From: Lysobacter sp. A03
Lineage (GTDB): Bacteria > Pseudomonadota > Gammaproteobacteria > Xanthomonadales > Xanthomonadaceae
DNA: 64,000 nt
Direction of reading: 5' to 3'
NCBI RefSeq assembly: GCF_000855665.1
Contig: NZ_JXSS01000048.1
Span: 1-64,000, forward strand
A program made the translations under genes and the position numbers. Under the pieces are notes generated by a model. The model was not told the origin of the DNA. It ran no database searches and saw nothing but the letters and a program-made list of their open reading frames with translations. Positions 9,116-19,400 of the stretch are shown here, piece by piece (within the stretch, counting starts at the first letter, position 1; every line of letters starts with the position of its first letter).

Positions 9116-11398
9116 TCAGCGCCGGCGGGCGGCCCGGATCTGCGCGTCCACGGCCGCGATGGCGGTGAGGTTGACCACCCGCCGCGAGGTGGAGTCGTTG
9201 GTGAGGATGTGCGCCGGCTGGTCCAGACCCATCAGGATCGGACCAATGGCGACGCCGTCGGTGGCGACCCGGAACATGTTGTAGGTGATGTTCGCGGCGT
9301 CCAGGTTGGGCAGGACAAACAGGTTTGCGCGGCCGTGCAGGGTGGTGTTGGGGAAGATGCGCTTGCGCAGCGCCTCGTTCCAGGCGGTGTCGGCCATCAT
9401 CTCGCCGTCGACTTCAAGCTTGGGCGCGCGCGCGCTGAGGATCTCGCGGACGCGTCGCATTTTCGCCGCCGACGGGTTGTCGTGGCTGCCGTAATTGGAG
9501 TGCGACAGCAGCGCCACCTTGGGTTCCACCCCGAACAGCTTCAGGCGATAGGTCGCCTGCAGGGTCGCCTCGGCAATCTGCTCGGCGCTCGGGTCCAGCT
9601 GGACGTGGGTGTCGAGGAAGAACCAGGCGCCGGCATCGTTGATCACTCCCGTCATCGCCGAAGTGCCGGTGATGCCGCGGTCGAAGTCGAACACGCTGCG
9701 CAGGTAGCCGAGCTTCTTGTTGAAGCGCCCGACAATGCCGCAGATCATCGCGTCCGCCTCGCCGCGCTCGACCATCAGCGCCGCAATCAGGGTCGGGCGC
9801 GAACGGATCAGCGCCTTGGCCGCCTCGATGGTCACGCCGCGACGCTCGGTCAGCGCGTGGTACTGCTGCCAGTACTCGTGGAAGCGCGGGTCGTCGTGGA
9901 TGTTGGTCAGCTCGAAATCCACGCCCTGGCGCATGCGCAGGCCGAGGCGCTCGATACGGTGCTGGATCACGTCCGGACGACCGACCAGGATCGGCGTTGC
10001 CAGGCCCTCGTCGATCACCGTCTGCACCGCGCGCAGGACGACTTCCTCCTCGGCCTCGGCATAGACGATGCGCTTGCGGTCGTGGCGGGCACGGTCGTAG
10101 ACCGGCTTCATCAGCAGGCCGGTGCGGTGGACGAACTGGCCCAGCTGCTCCTCGTACGCCGCCATGTCGGCGATCGGTCGCGAGGCCACGCCCGAATCCA
10201 TCGCCGCGCGGGCGACCGCCGCGGAAACCATCACCATCAGGCGTGGATCGAATGGACGCGGGATCAGGTACTCGGGGCCGAAAGTCGGGACATCGCCGCC
10301 GTAGGCCGTGGCCAGATCGCCTGCCTCCAGCCGTGCCAACTGGGCGATGGCGTGCACGCAGGCGAGCTTCATCTCCTCGTTGATCACCGTCGCGCCGACA
10401 TCCAGCGCGCCACGGAAGATGTAGGGGAAGCAGACCGCGTTGTTCACCTGATTGGGGTAGTCGGAGCGTCCCGTGGCGATCACCGCATCCGGGCGCACCG
10501 CCTTGGCGTCGTCGGGCAGGATCTCCGGGTAGGGGTTGGCCAGGGCCATGATCACCGGGCGCTCGGCCATCGTGGTGACCATTTCCGGAGTGAGGATGCC
10601 GCCGGCCGACAGTCCGAGGAACACGTCCGCGCCGTCAACGATTTCCGCCAGCTCGCGCAGCTTGGTATCGCGCGCATAGCGGGCCTTTTCCGGGTCGAGA
10701 TTCTCGCGGCCGGTGTAGAGCACGCCATCGCGATCAAAGGCGAGGATGTTCTCCGGCCGCGCGCCCAGCGCCACCAGCATGTCCAGGCAGGCGATGCCGG
10801 CCGCGCCGACACCGGTGGTGGCGATGCGCACGTCCTGGATCTGTTTGCCGACCACTTCCAGCGCATTGAACACCGCCGCGCCCACGATGATCGCAGTGCC
10901 GTGCTGGTCGTCGTGGAAGACCGGGATCTTCATCCGCTCGCGCAGCTTGCGCTCAACGATGAAGCACTCCGGCGCCTTGATGTCTTCCAGGTTGATGCCG
11001 CCGAAGGTCGGCTCCATCGCCGCGATCATGTCGACCAGCTTGTCGGGGTCGCGCTCGTCCAGCTCGATGTCGAACACGTCGATGCCGGCGAACTTCTGGA
11101 ACAGCACGCCCTTGCCTTCCATCACCGGCTTGCCCGCCAGCGGACCGATGTCGCCCAGACCCAGCACCGCGGTGCCGTTGGTGACCACGCCGACCAGGTT
11201 GCCGCGCGCGGTGTAGTCACGTGCCGCGTTGGGATCGGCGACGATCGCCTCGCAGGCGTAGGCCACCCCGGGTGAGTAGGCCAGCGCCAGGTCACGCTGG
11301 GTCACCATCGCCTTGGTGGGGGAGACCTTGATCTTCCCGGGCGGATTCTCGCTGTGGTAGTCGAGGGCGGCTTGCTTGAAATCGTCGTGAGTGGCCAT
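9116..11398 (-). CDS. maeB: NADP-dependent malic enzyme (MaeB type, with phosphotransacetylase-like domain)
   Basis: Oxidative decarboxylation of malate to pyruvate with NADP+. The ATG at 11398 (MATHDDFKQ) gives 760 residues, matching the hybrid MaeB class. The N-terminal malic domain has [20 protein letters not shown], the metal-binding FHDDQHGTA and the nucleotide-binding TGVGAAGIA; the C-terminal ~320 residues are the phosphotransacetylase-like regulatory domain, which in this class senses acetyl-CoA but lacks PTA activity. An in-frame extension of 22 residues upstream looks non-coding. It is divergent from the D-aminoacylase gene and shares its promoter region, including the dyad at 11476-11490. 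Confidence 0.93.
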   Translation of the reverse strand: MATHDDFKQAALDYHSENPPGKIKVSPTKAMVTQRDLALAYSPGVAYACEAIVADPNAARDYTARGNLVGVVTNGTAVLGLGDIGPLAGKPVMEGKGVLFQKFAGIDVFDIELDERDPDKLVDMIAAMEPTFGGINLEDIKAPECFIVERKLRERMKIPVFHDDQHGTAIIVGAAVFNALEVVGKQIQDVRIATTGVGAAGIACLDMLVALGARPENILAFDRDGVLYTGRENLDPEKARYARDTKLRELAEIVDGADVFLGLSAGGILTPEMVTTMAERPVIMALANPYPEILPDDAKAVRPDAVIATGRSDYPNQVNNAVCFPYIFRGALDVGATVINEEMKLACVHAIAQLARLEAGDLATAYGGDVPTFGPEYLIPRPFDPRLMVMVSAAVARAAMDSGVASRPIADMAAYEEQLGQFVHRTGLLMKPVYDRARHDRKRIVYAEAEEEVVLRAVQTVIDEGLATPILVGRPDVIQHRIERLGLRMRQGVDFELTNIHDDPRFHEYWQQYHALTERRGVTIEAAKALIRSRPTLIAALMVERGEADAMICGIVGRFNKKLGYLRSVFDFDRGITGTSAMTGVINDAGAWFFLDTHVQLDPSAEQIAEATLQATYRLKLFGVEPKVALLSHSNYGSHDNPSAAKMRRVREILSARAPKLEVDGEMMADTAWNEALRKRIFPNTTLHGRANLFVLPNLDAANITYNMFRVATDGVAIGPILMGLDQPAHILTNDSTSRRVVNLTAIAAVDAQIRAARRR

Positions 11399-11475
11399 TG
11401 CGTACGCGAGGCGGAAGAAGCCATCGATTCTATCCCTCTGCGCCCGCGGCGCCAGCGGCCCCAACCAAACCGTCC

Positions 11476-11490
11476 ATAACGCAGGGCTAT
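11476..11490. promoter_or_regulatory. Candidate LysR-type operator, copy 1 (T-N11-A dyad)
   Basis: ATAACGCAGGGCTAT is a dyad with outer arms ATA/TAT (extendable to CCATA/TATGG) and T-N11-A geometry. It matches the dyad at 16337-16351 (ATAGCCCCAGGCTAT) at 11 of 15 positions. It lies between divergent maeB and the D-aminoacylase gene. The LysR gene at 22802 is the obvious candidate binder; binding is inferred. Confidence 0.4.
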
Positions 11491-13207
11491 GGAAGGACCG
11501 CGTTTTATCAGTGTCGCAAGTGCGGGGGCTGACCTATGGTCGAGTCCACTGCATCGCATCCGGGGTTTGCGCTTGCCAAGTTTTGCTGGATTTCCTGTCG
11601 TCCGATTGCTTCGCGTCACCGTTGTCGCGGGCGCGCTGGCGGCGTGCACCCACGCACCCGGACCGGACCTGCCGGAGGCGGACCTGCTGATCGTCGGCGG
11701 GTCGCTGCATGACGGTGGCACCGGCGCGATGCGCCAGGCCGACGTCGCCATCGTCGATGACCGTATTGTCTGGGTCGGGCCGCACGCATCGCGGCGTTAT
11801 CGGGCCGCCCGCATCATTGATGCCGGCGGCAAGGTGGTCGCGCCGGGCTTCATCGATCCGCATTCGCATCCCGACACCTACATCCGTTCCGACGATCCGG
11901 CCCAGCGGCGCAACGCGCCGTGGCTGTATCAGGGTGTGACCACGATCGGCATCGGGGTCGATGGTGGCGGCAGCCCGGATATCGCGAAGCAGCGGGCATG
12001 GTTCGAAGGCAACGGGGTTGGAACCAACCTGGTGCCATACGTCGGGTTTGGCGCGGTGCGCTCACGGGTGCTCGGGCAGAGCGCGCGTGTCCCGGATGTG
12101 GCCGAGCTGGCGCAGATGCGCGAGCTGGTGGCATCGGCGATGTGCGAGGGCGCGTTCGGCCTGTCGAGCGGGCTTTTCTACGTACCCCAGAGCTACGCGA
12201 CCACCGACGAGGTGGTCGCAGTGGCAGGAGAAGCCGCGCGCCGCGGCGGGTTGTATGACACCCATCAGCGCGACGAGTCGTCCTACGGAGTCGGCCTGGT
12301 CGAGTCGACCCGGGAGGCGATCCAGATCGGCCGGCGCGCGGGCATGCCGGTGCACATCGCCCACATCAAGGCGCTGGGCGTGGATGTGCATGGCAAGGCT
12401 GCCGAACTGGTCGCCCTGGTGGAGCAGGCGCGGGCGGACGGCCAGCGGGTGACCGCAGACCAGTACCCGTGGCTGGCCTCCGGGACGGGACTGGCGGCCG
12501 CGTTGCTTCCGCCCTGGTCACGCGAGGGCGGGCACAAGGCGATGCTGGAGCGCTTCGCCGATCCCGCGCAAATGGCCGACATCCACCAGGAAATGCGCGA
12601 CAACCTGCGCCGCCGTGGCGGTGCCGACGCGATCCTGCTGACTTCCATCGGCGAGGAATGGATCGGAATGACGCTGGCCGAAGTTGCGTCCGACTGGCGC
12701 GTGTCCGCGGTCGACGCCGCACTGCGCATCATCGGCCAGGACGAGCGTCCGCCCGGCGTGCGCAGCAGCGCGTCGATCGCGTCCTTCAACATGCGCCAGG
12801 ACGACGTGGACCTGCTGATGCAGCAGCCCTGGGTGGTTACCAGCTCCGATGGCTCCAACGGCCATCCGCGCCAGTACGGCAGCTTTCCGGAGAAGTTCGC
12901 TCGCTACGTGCGCGAGAGGAAGTTGCTCGATATTGCCACCTTCATCCACCGCTCCACCGGCCTGACCGCCGATATCCTCGGTCTGCAACAGCGCGGCCAC
13001 CTGAGGCCGGGGTACTTCGCCGACGTGGTGGTGTTTGATCCGGCGACCCTGGCGGCCCGGGCCACCTACGTCGAGCCGCGCGAGCTTTCGGTCGGCGTGA
13101 GCCATCTGATCGTCAACGGCGTCGTTGCGATCAGCGATGGCGAGCAGACGGATGAGCTCGGCGGCCGGATGCTTCACCATGTGCCAACCGAAGGCACTTG
13201 CCCGTGA
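11489..13207 (+). CDS. N-acyl-D-amino-acid deacylase family amidohydrolase, probable lipoprotein
   Basis: Metal-dependent amidohydrolase of the D-aminoacylase family. After a hydrophobic segment ending LAAC (lipobox) come the family landmarks: FIDPHSHPD (metal-binding HxH), HQRDES, HIAHIKALG, YPWLASGTG and the C-terminal SSDGSNGHPRQYGSF. The usual GNCG cysteine motif is replaced by GVDGGGS, so the metal-bridging Cys of classical D-aminoacylases is missing and the substrate may differ. The ATG at 11489 has no good ribosome site, sits inside the putative operator and gives an odd N-terminus; a TTG at 11606, just before the lipoprotein signal, or TTGs at 11567/11573 may be the true start. It is followed 48 bases later by gltS, probably as one operon that hydrolyses acyl or peptidyl D-amino acids outside the inner membrane and imports glutamate. 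Confidence 0.8.
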   Translation: MEGPRFISVASAGADLWSSPLHRIRGLRLPSFAGFPVVRLLRVTVVAGALAACTHAPGPDLPEADLLIVGGSLHDGGTGAMRQADVAIVDDRIVWVGPHASRRYRAARIIDAGGKVVAPGFIDPHSHPDTYIRSDDPAQRRNAPWLYQGVTTIGIGVDGGGSPDIAKQRAWFEGNGVGTNLVPYVGFGAVRSRVLGQSARVPDVAELAQMRELVASAMCEGAFGLSSGLFYVPQSYATTDEVVAVAGEAARRGGLYDTHQRDESSYGVGLVESTREAIQIGRRAGMPVHIAHIKALGVDVHGKAAELVALVEQARADGQRVTADQYPWLASGTGLAAALLPPWSREGGHKAMLERFADPAQMADIHQEMRDNLRRRGGADAILLTSIGEEWIGMTLAEVASDWRVSAVDAALRIIGQDERPPGVRSSASIASFNMRQDDVDLLMQQPWVVTSSDGSNGHPRQYGSFPEKFARYVRERKLLDIATFIHRSTGLTADILGLQQRGHLRPGYFADVVVFDPATLAARATYVEPRELSVGVSHLIVNGVVAISDGEQTDELGGRMLHHVPTEGTCP

Positions 13208-13255
13208 CTGCGGATGCGCGTTTGATCACTCTTCACAACCAAGGGAAGAACCCAA

Positions 13256-14455
13256 TTGCTTCAACTTGACGCGGTGGAAACCGTCGCCCTGGGCGGCTTG
13301 GCTCTTCTCGGTGGGTATGCCCTGTGCCGCGCCGTTCCGATTTTCCGGCGCTACAACCTGCCCGAGCCGGTGGTCGGCGGGCTGGTGATCGCGCTGATCG
13401 TGCTGTTCGCGCACGGCCAGGGCACGACCTTGTTCGAGTTGGACACGACCCTGCAGACGCCACTTATGGTGGCGTTCTTCACCACGCTGGGGGTCAACGC
13501 GAGCCTCGCTTTGCTGCGGATCAGCGGACGCCAGGTCGGCATATTCCTGGCCATGGCGACGGGCTTCGTGGTGGTCCAGAACCTGGTCGGTCTTGGGGTC
13601 GCCTCGATGTTCGGCCTGCACCCGCTGTTCGGGGTGCTGGTGGGCTCGGCGACCATGGCCGGTGGGCCGGCGACGGGATTGGCATTCGCGCCGCTGTTTG
13701 AGCAGGCGGGTCTGGCAGGCGCGGAGTCGATTGCCATCACCTCGGCAATGGCCGGCATTGTCTGCGGGGGCATCGTGGGCGGCCCGGGCGCCACCGTGAT
13801 CATCCGCCGCTGGCGGCTGAAGACGCCGGGCGGCCATCCCACCGAGGTCCCGGATGTGACCGAGGCCAAGGTGGATCCGCCGCAGACCGAGGGTCAACGC
13901 GAATTCAGTGCGCTCAAGAGCATCATCTTCATCATGGTGGCGATGTGGCTGGGTGGCTGGATCGGCATGGGCTTCGAATCCCTGGGGCTGACCCTGCCGG
14001 CCTATATCGGGGCGATGTTGATCGGCGCCGTGGTGCGCAACATCGACGATGTGACCGGCTGGATCGGACTTCCGCTGCGCACCATCGACCTGATCGGCAA
14101 CATCTGCCTGGCCCTGTTCCTGGCGGTGGCGCTGATGAACCTGAAGCTGTGGGAGCTCGCCGGCATGGCGCTGCCGCTGGCGGTCAACATGGTTCTGCAG
14201 GTGTCGATCGTCGTCGCGTTCTGCGTGGTGGTATTCCGCGCCATGGGCAAGGACTACGACGCGGCGGTGATGGGCGGCGGCTTCATCGGCTTCATGCTCG
14301 GCACAACGGCCAACGCCATGGCGGTCATGCGCACTTTGGTCCAGCGCTACGGCATGGCCCCGCGGGCCTTCCTGGTGGCGCCGTTGGTGGGCGCGTTTTT
14401 CATCGACTTCACCAACGCACTGGTCATCACGGGGTTCATGAACTTCGCGCGTTAG
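13256..14455 (+). CDS. gltS: Sodium/glutamate symporter GltS
   Basis: Inner-membrane Na+-coupled glutamate permease of the ESS family, 399 residues and about ten membrane segments in two inverted halves. The N-terminus (LDAVETVALGG, then YNLPEPVVGGL) matches GltS proteins closely; the two reentrant-loop glycine-rich motifs are at GSATMAGGPATG and GGGFIGFMLGTTANAM. The start is a TTG at 13256 preceded by AAGGGAA at a suitable distance. It lies 48 bases after the D-aminoacylase gene, which suggests that glutamate released outside the inner membrane is imported by this transporter. Confidence 0.92.
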   Translation: MLQLDAVETVALGGLALLGGYALCRAVPIFRRYNLPEPVVGGLVIALIVLFAHGQGTTLFELDTTLQTPLMVAFFTTLGVNASLALLRISGRQVGIFLAMATGFVVVQNLVGLGVASMFGLHPLFGVLVGSATMAGGPATGLAFAPLFEQAGLAGAESIAITSAMAGIVCGGIVGGPGATVIIRRWRLKTPGGHPTEVPDVTEAKVDPPQTEGQREFSALKSIIFIMVAMWLGGWIGMGFESLGLTLPAYIGAMLIGAVVRNIDDVTGWIGLPLRTIDLIGNICLALFLAVALMNLKLWELAGMALPLAVNMVLQVSIVVAFCVVVFRAMGKDYDAAVMGGGFIGFMLGTTANAMAVMRTLVQRYGMAPRAFLVAPLVGAFFIDFTNALVITGFMNFAR

Positions 14456-14463
14456 CGCTTTGT

Positions 14464-14485
14464 GCCGTGGCTACTGGGCCACGGC
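14464..14485. terminator. Hairpin between convergent gltS and ggt
   Basis: An 8-bp perfect stem (GCCGTGGC / GCCACGGC) with a 6-base loop covers the stop codon region of the minus-strand ggt and lies 9 bases after the gltS stop. Position between convergent genes supports a termination role; no U tract is obvious. Confidence 0.4.
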
Positions 14486-16219
14486 TGCGGCGCCCGGACG
14501 GCGTGGATCCGCGGCGCCTTCCACGCCGTGCTCGCCCACCCACAGGATCTGGGTGCTGCCGATGGTCTCGCCGGTCTCGATCCGGTGGCCACGCTTCTCC
14601 AGCAGGCGCAGGGTGTCGGGGCTGATGCCGCGCTCCACCCGCAGTACGCCCTCGCTGTCCATTTCCTGGTGGATGCGCGGCAGGCTGGTGGCTTCGGCGA
14701 TGTTCAGGTCGAAGTCGACGACATCCACGATGCTCTGCATCACCGTGCCGGGGATGGTGTTGCCGCCCGGGCTGCCGGTGACCATCTGCAACTGGTCGCC
14801 CTTGAACAGGAAGGTGGGCGCCATGCTGGAGACCGGGCGGCGGCCCGGATGCAGTGAGTTGGGCGGCTCGGGCTGGCCGGACTCGCGGGCCTGCAACTGG
14901 GCGCGCATGGAGAAGTTGCCGACCAGGTTGCCGAGCAGGAATCCGGTGCCGTCGACCATGATCCCGGAGCCGAAATCCGAACCGAGCGTGTAGGTGATGC
15001 CCACCGCGTTGCCGTCCCCGTCGATGACCGAGAGGTGCGTCGTCTGCGGGCTCTCATGCGCCCATGGATCGCCGCCGGGCACCCTGGACGCCGGCTTCGC
15101 GCGGCGCGGCGAGATGCGCTTTGCCCGTTGGGCGGCGTAGGACTTGGACACCAGCCCGCGCAGCGGGAGGTCGACGGCGTCCGGGTCGCCCAGGTGCAGC
15201 CGGCGGTCGGCCCACGCCAGCTTGATCGCCTCGCTCATGTAGTGGATGGCGTCGGCTGAACCCGCGCCGTAGCCGGCCATGTCGACGTTCTCCAGGATGT
15301 TGAGCATGCCGATGATGCCGGCGCCGCCACCGCTGGCCGGCGACATCGTCACCACCTCGTGGTCGCGGTAGGTGCTGCGCAGCGGCTCGCGTTCGGCGGC
15401 CCGGTAACCGGCCAGATCGTCTTTGCGGATGAGCCCACCATTGGCGATCATGCCCGCCACCAGGCGGTCGGCGATTTCGCCCTCATAGAAAGCCTTTGCG
15501 CCGTGCTCGGCGATCTGCTTCAGCGACCAGGCCAGGTCGGGCTGCACCAGCCTCTCCCCGGCCCGCAGGGCGCTGCCATCGGGGTGCAGGAATACCTTCG
15601 CGCCGGCCGGACTCAGGGCCAGGCGTTTGCGTCCCCAGTCCAGCGCGAAGGCCTCGTCGCGGCTGAGCACGATGCCGTCCTCGGCCAAGGTGATCGCGGG
15701 CTGCAGCAACTGCGCCCAGGGCAGGCGACCGTACTTGGTGTGCGCGCTGGCCAGCCCGGAGACCGTGCCCGGGATGCCGGCAGCCCGGTAACCCTGCTTG
15801 TCGCCCGCGATCCTGCCGTCGTCGTCGATGAAGCGGTCCAGCGTGGCCATCCCCGGCGCCTTGGAGCGGAAGTCGATGGCCACCGTCCGCTTGTCGCCGG
15901 CCAGGTGCACGAGCATGAAGCCGTCGCCGCCGATGTTGCCCGCTCGCGGCAGGGTCACCGCCATGGCGAAAGCCGTCGCGACCGCGGCATCCACCGCGTT
16001 GCCACCGTCGCGCAGGATCTGCGCACCGATCCCGCTGGCCGCCTCGTTCTGGCTGGCGACCATGCCCGTCTCGCCCTGGACCGGCTTGTGGATCGCGGCG
16101 TAGTTCAGCAGTTGCCGGGTTTGCGCGGTGGCCTGCACGGAGCAGAGCGCGAGCGCGGCACTGACGACAATTCCGACCAGTGCGCGCGATGAAATCGCCT
16201 GGGGGTTTTTGAGGGGCAT
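14471..16219 (-). CDS. ggt: Gamma-glutamyltranspeptidase (first copy)
   Basis: Periplasmic N-terminal nucleophile hydrolase that cleaves gamma-glutamyl bonds (glutathione and other gamma-glutamyl compounds). The ATG at 16219 has an AAGGAA site and opens a signal peptide ending ATAQ at about residue 33. Large-subunit residues include VDFRSKAP-like sequence around the gamma-carboxylate-binding Arg (read as IDFRSKAP). The self-processing site is TTHLSV, where the second Thr becomes the nucleophile of the small subunit; the oxyanion Ser pair is in RPVSSMAP and the glycine loop in TGSPGGNT. 582 residues, normal. It is divergent from the TonB receptor across a promoter region that carries a LysR-type dyad, and convergent with gltS. 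Confidence 0.93.
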   Translation of the reverse strand: MPLKNPQAISSRALVGIVVSAALALCSVQATAQTRQLLNYAAIHKPVQGETGMVASQNEAASGIGAQILRDGGNAVDAAVATAFAMAVTLPRAGNIGGDGFMLVHLAGDKRTVAIDFRSKAPGMATLDRFIDDDGRIAGDKQGYRAAGIPGTVSGLASAHTKYGRLPWAQLLQPAITLAEDGIVLSRDEAFALDWGRKRLALSPAGAKVFLHPDGSALRAGERLVQPDLAWSLKQIAEHGAKAFYEGEIADRLVAGMIANGGLIRKDDLAGYRAAEREPLRSTYRDHEVVTMSPASGGGAGIIGMLNILENVDMAGYGAGSADAIHYMSEAIKLAWADRRLHLGDPDAVDLPLRGLVSKSYAAQRAKRISPRRAKPASRVPGGDPWAHESPQTTHLSVIDGDGNAVGITYTLGSDFGSGIMVDGTGFLLGNLVGNFSMRAQLQARESGQPEPPNSLHPGRRPVSSMAPTFLFKGDQLQMVTGSPGGNTIPGTVMQSIVDVVDFDLNIAEATSLPRIHQEMDSEGVLRVERGISPDTLRLLEKRGHRIETGETIGSTQILWVGEHGVEGAADPRRPGAAAVAQ

Positions 16220-16336
16220 TCCGGGTTCCTTTTCTATGGCCAACGCCCTGCGCGGAAGCAGTGTGCAGAAGGGCGGAGTGCTCTCGAGCATGCCGCCGCG
16301 CCAAGCCGATGTCCCGCAGTTTCTTTGGCTTATCCC

Positions 16337-16351
16337 ATAGCCCCAGGCTAT
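16337..16351. promoter_or_regulatory. Candidate LysR-type operator, copy 2 (T-N11-A dyad)
   Basis: ATAGCCCCAGGCTAT is a perfect inverted repeat, ATAGCC-CCA-GGCTAT, of T-N11-A type. It is centred about 64 bases upstream of the transcription start predicted for the TonB receptor, the usual recognition-site position for LysR regulators, and lies in the ggt/TonB divergent region. A near copy lies at 11476-11490. Confidence 0.5.
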
Positions 16352-16374
16352 CCCCTGGCAAAGTATTGGTGGCC

Positions 16375-16401
16375 TTGTCGCGCGATCGCGGTGGCTAAGA
16401 T
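16375..16401 (+). promoter_or_regulatory. Candidate promoter of the TonB receptor gene
   Basis: TTGTCG (16375-16380) and TAAGAT (16396-16401) are separated by 15 bases, a short spacer that would fit an activator-dependent promoter. The same pair, TTGTCA and TAAGAT, precedes the LysR gene at 22766-22795. The predicted start near 16408 leaves a 40-base leader that contains a GGGGGA ribosome site. Confidence 0.4.
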
Positions 16402-16448
16402 CGGGACAAGCGTTGCCACAGTCAGCCGCTCTCCCGGGGGATACACAA

Positions 16449-19400
16449 ATGAACTACGCACCCAAACGCACGATTCTCAGCGTGATGCTCGCCTCGGCGA
16501 TGCTCATGGAGCCGGCCACCGCGCTGGCCCAGGACGCGGCCCAGCCGGATCAGCCAGCGCAGACGCTCGCCGTGCCGGTTGCAACGGACGATGCAGTCCC
16601 GGTAGCTGCCCAGCCAGCCGATGCGAAGGCCAAGGACCTTGATCGGGTCGTGGTGGTCGGCAGCCATCTTGCGGGCAACAACGACACCGGCATGCTCCCG
16701 GTGTTCGTGGTCTCGGAGGAGGATGTGGCTGCCACCGGCGCCGTCTCCGGCGAAGACCTTCTGCAGTCGCTTCCGCAGGTCGGCGACATGATGTTCGACA
16801 ACACCGATACCGCGGGCAACCTCAACGCAGCGCGCGGCGATGTCGGCTCGGTCAACCTGCGCAACCTGGGCACCGGCAACACGCTGATGCTGGTGAACGG
16901 TCGCCGCATGGTCAACCATCCCGGCACCCAGACTGAAACCTACGTGCCGCGCCAGACCGCCAACATCAACGCGATCCCGCTCTACGGCGTGCAGCGCATG
17001 GAGACCCTGCTGGGCGGGGCGTCCGCGCTGTACGGCTCCGATGCCGTGGCCGGCGTCATGAACGTGGTCATGGATACGCATTTCCAGGGGCTGCGCGCCC
17101 AGGCCCAGTACGGTGGTTCGGAAGGCACCGATTTCCGCCAGGGCAACTTCAACGTGAAGGCCGGAAAGTGGTTCAACGACGGCCGTACCCGGGTCTCCCT
17201 GCTGGGCGGGTACACCTACCGCAGCATCTTTGAGAACTCCGAGCGCGACTACGCCGCCAGCCAGGACCACCGGCCGTTCTTCGAAGGCACCCAATGGGAG
17301 GGGATGACGGCATTTGATGACCGCATGACCTCCAGCGCCTGGGGCGCGTTCCAGACGGTCGATCGGGTGCGCGTACGGCAGGACGGCAAGGCGATCACGA
17401 CCGCTGCCGGCAGCTTCCACATCGAGCCCATTGCCAACGGTTGCGTGACCGCGCTGTACGACGACGTGTGCATCCAGACCGGACTGCAGAACAGCACCAT
17501 CGACCGGCCACTGCGCTTCAACGCCAACTCGCAGCGCTACCTGATGGGCGGCGTCGACCGCGGCAACCTGTTCACCACCATCGAGCACGACCTCAACGAT
17601 GACTTCGTGGCATTCGGCGAGGTCAGCTACTACCAGTCGACCTACGACGGCATGCGCGAGCAGGCCGCCTCGCTGGCCGCGGCACCGATGATCGTTCCCA
17701 AGTCCAACTACTGGAATCCGTTTGGTGCCACCTATCTGCCCGACGGCAGTCTCAACCCGAACCGCCTGCAGGGCATCGATGCGCCCGAAGAGGGCCTGGA
17801 CGTGCGCATCAGCAGTTATCGCGCCACCGAGACCACCCGTCCCTACGAGGTCGATGACAAGTCGTATCGCGTCCTGGGCGGGGTCCGCGGCGACGTGGGT
17901 GGATTCGATTGGGAAAGTGCCGTGCTGTATTCACGCGCCCGCACCGTCGATACCCAGTACGGCACCATCAGCAACACGCTGTTCGCCGAAGCCCTCGCCC
18001 GTGCTGACGAGAGTGCCTACAACCCCTTCACCGGGGGCAACCTGGATGACTGGAGCCAGCCGCCGGCAATGACCAACGCCGACACGGTCGCCGGTTTCCT
18101 GGTGCCGGTGGTGCGTCGCAGTACCGCATCGCTGTTCCAGGTCGATACCCGTTTCGCCCGTCCCGACCTGTTCGAATGGTGGGCAGGCGATGTCGGGCTG
18201 GCGTTCGGTGCCGAGTGGCGCCATGAAAAACTAGACGACCAGCGCGATCCGCGCCTCAACGGCCAGATCGGCTACACCAACCCGCTGACCGATCTCCCAA
18301 CCAGCGACGTGCTCGGTGCGAGCCCGTCGGGCAACAACGGTGGCTCCCGCTCGGTGGCTTCGGCGTATGCCGAGATCGCGGTGCCGCTGGTGTCACCCGA
18401 GATGGCGATTCCGCTGGTTCGCTCGCTTGATCTGCAGATTGCCGGCCGCTATGAGCGCTATTCCGACTTCGGCAGCGTGTCCAAGCCGAAGGTCGCGTTT
18501 GCCTGGGACATCCTCGATGGCCTGATGATGCGCGGCAGCTGGTCGGAGAGCTTCCTGGCGCCCAACATCCTGCAGATCCATTCCGATGGCACCGTGGTCA
18601 GCAATACCCGTCTGGACTACTACCAGTGCGAGGCCGACCTGCGCGCTGGCCGCATCTCCAGCTTCAGCGCGTGCGGCAAGTCCTTCAGCACCCAGGCTGT
18701 GCGTGAAGGCAACCTCGACCTAAAGCCGGAAACCTCCGAGGCGACCTCGGTCGGCCTGGTGTTCCAGCCGCGGTTCCTGCCCGACGCCATGGGCGACTTC
18801 ACCTTCACCGCGGACTACTGGAAGATCGACCAGGAGCAGATGATCGCCATCACCGGCGAACAGACCCACCTGGCGCTCGACTACCTGATGCGCATCCAGG
18901 GATCGTCCAATCCCAACGTGCTGCGCGACGATCCCAGCGATGAGCAGATCGCCAACTTCGCCGGCACCGGACTGGAAGCGGTCGGCAATGTCCTGCAAGT
19001 GCGCGACCAGTACACCAACCGCCTGCCGCGCCGGACCCGCGGCATTGATTACGGCATCTCGCATCGTCTGCGCACCGCGGACTGGGGAACCTTCACCACC
19101 AACCTCAATGGCAGCCGACTGCTTGAGCAGATGCAGATGCCGTCGGACCTGGAAGACCTCGTGATGAACGCCCAGCAGGACGGCGTGATCAATGACGGCT
19201 TCACGATCCGCAACGCCGGCAGCCTGTTGGGCATCAATGGCACCCCGGAGTGGCGCGCGACCCTGAGCAGCAGCTGGCGCTACCGCAACTGGAGCCTGGG
19301 TGCGTTTGTCCGCTACGTCGGCCCGTTTGATTCCAGCGGTGCCCAGCAGGCGGACGGGACCCTGTTCCGCGTGCCCTCCTGGACCACGACCAATCTGTGG

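Noticed and set aside
9209-11275. 688-codon plus-strand frame opposite maeB
   Set aside because: Antisense shadow of a gene with all malic enzyme motifs; no motifs of its own.
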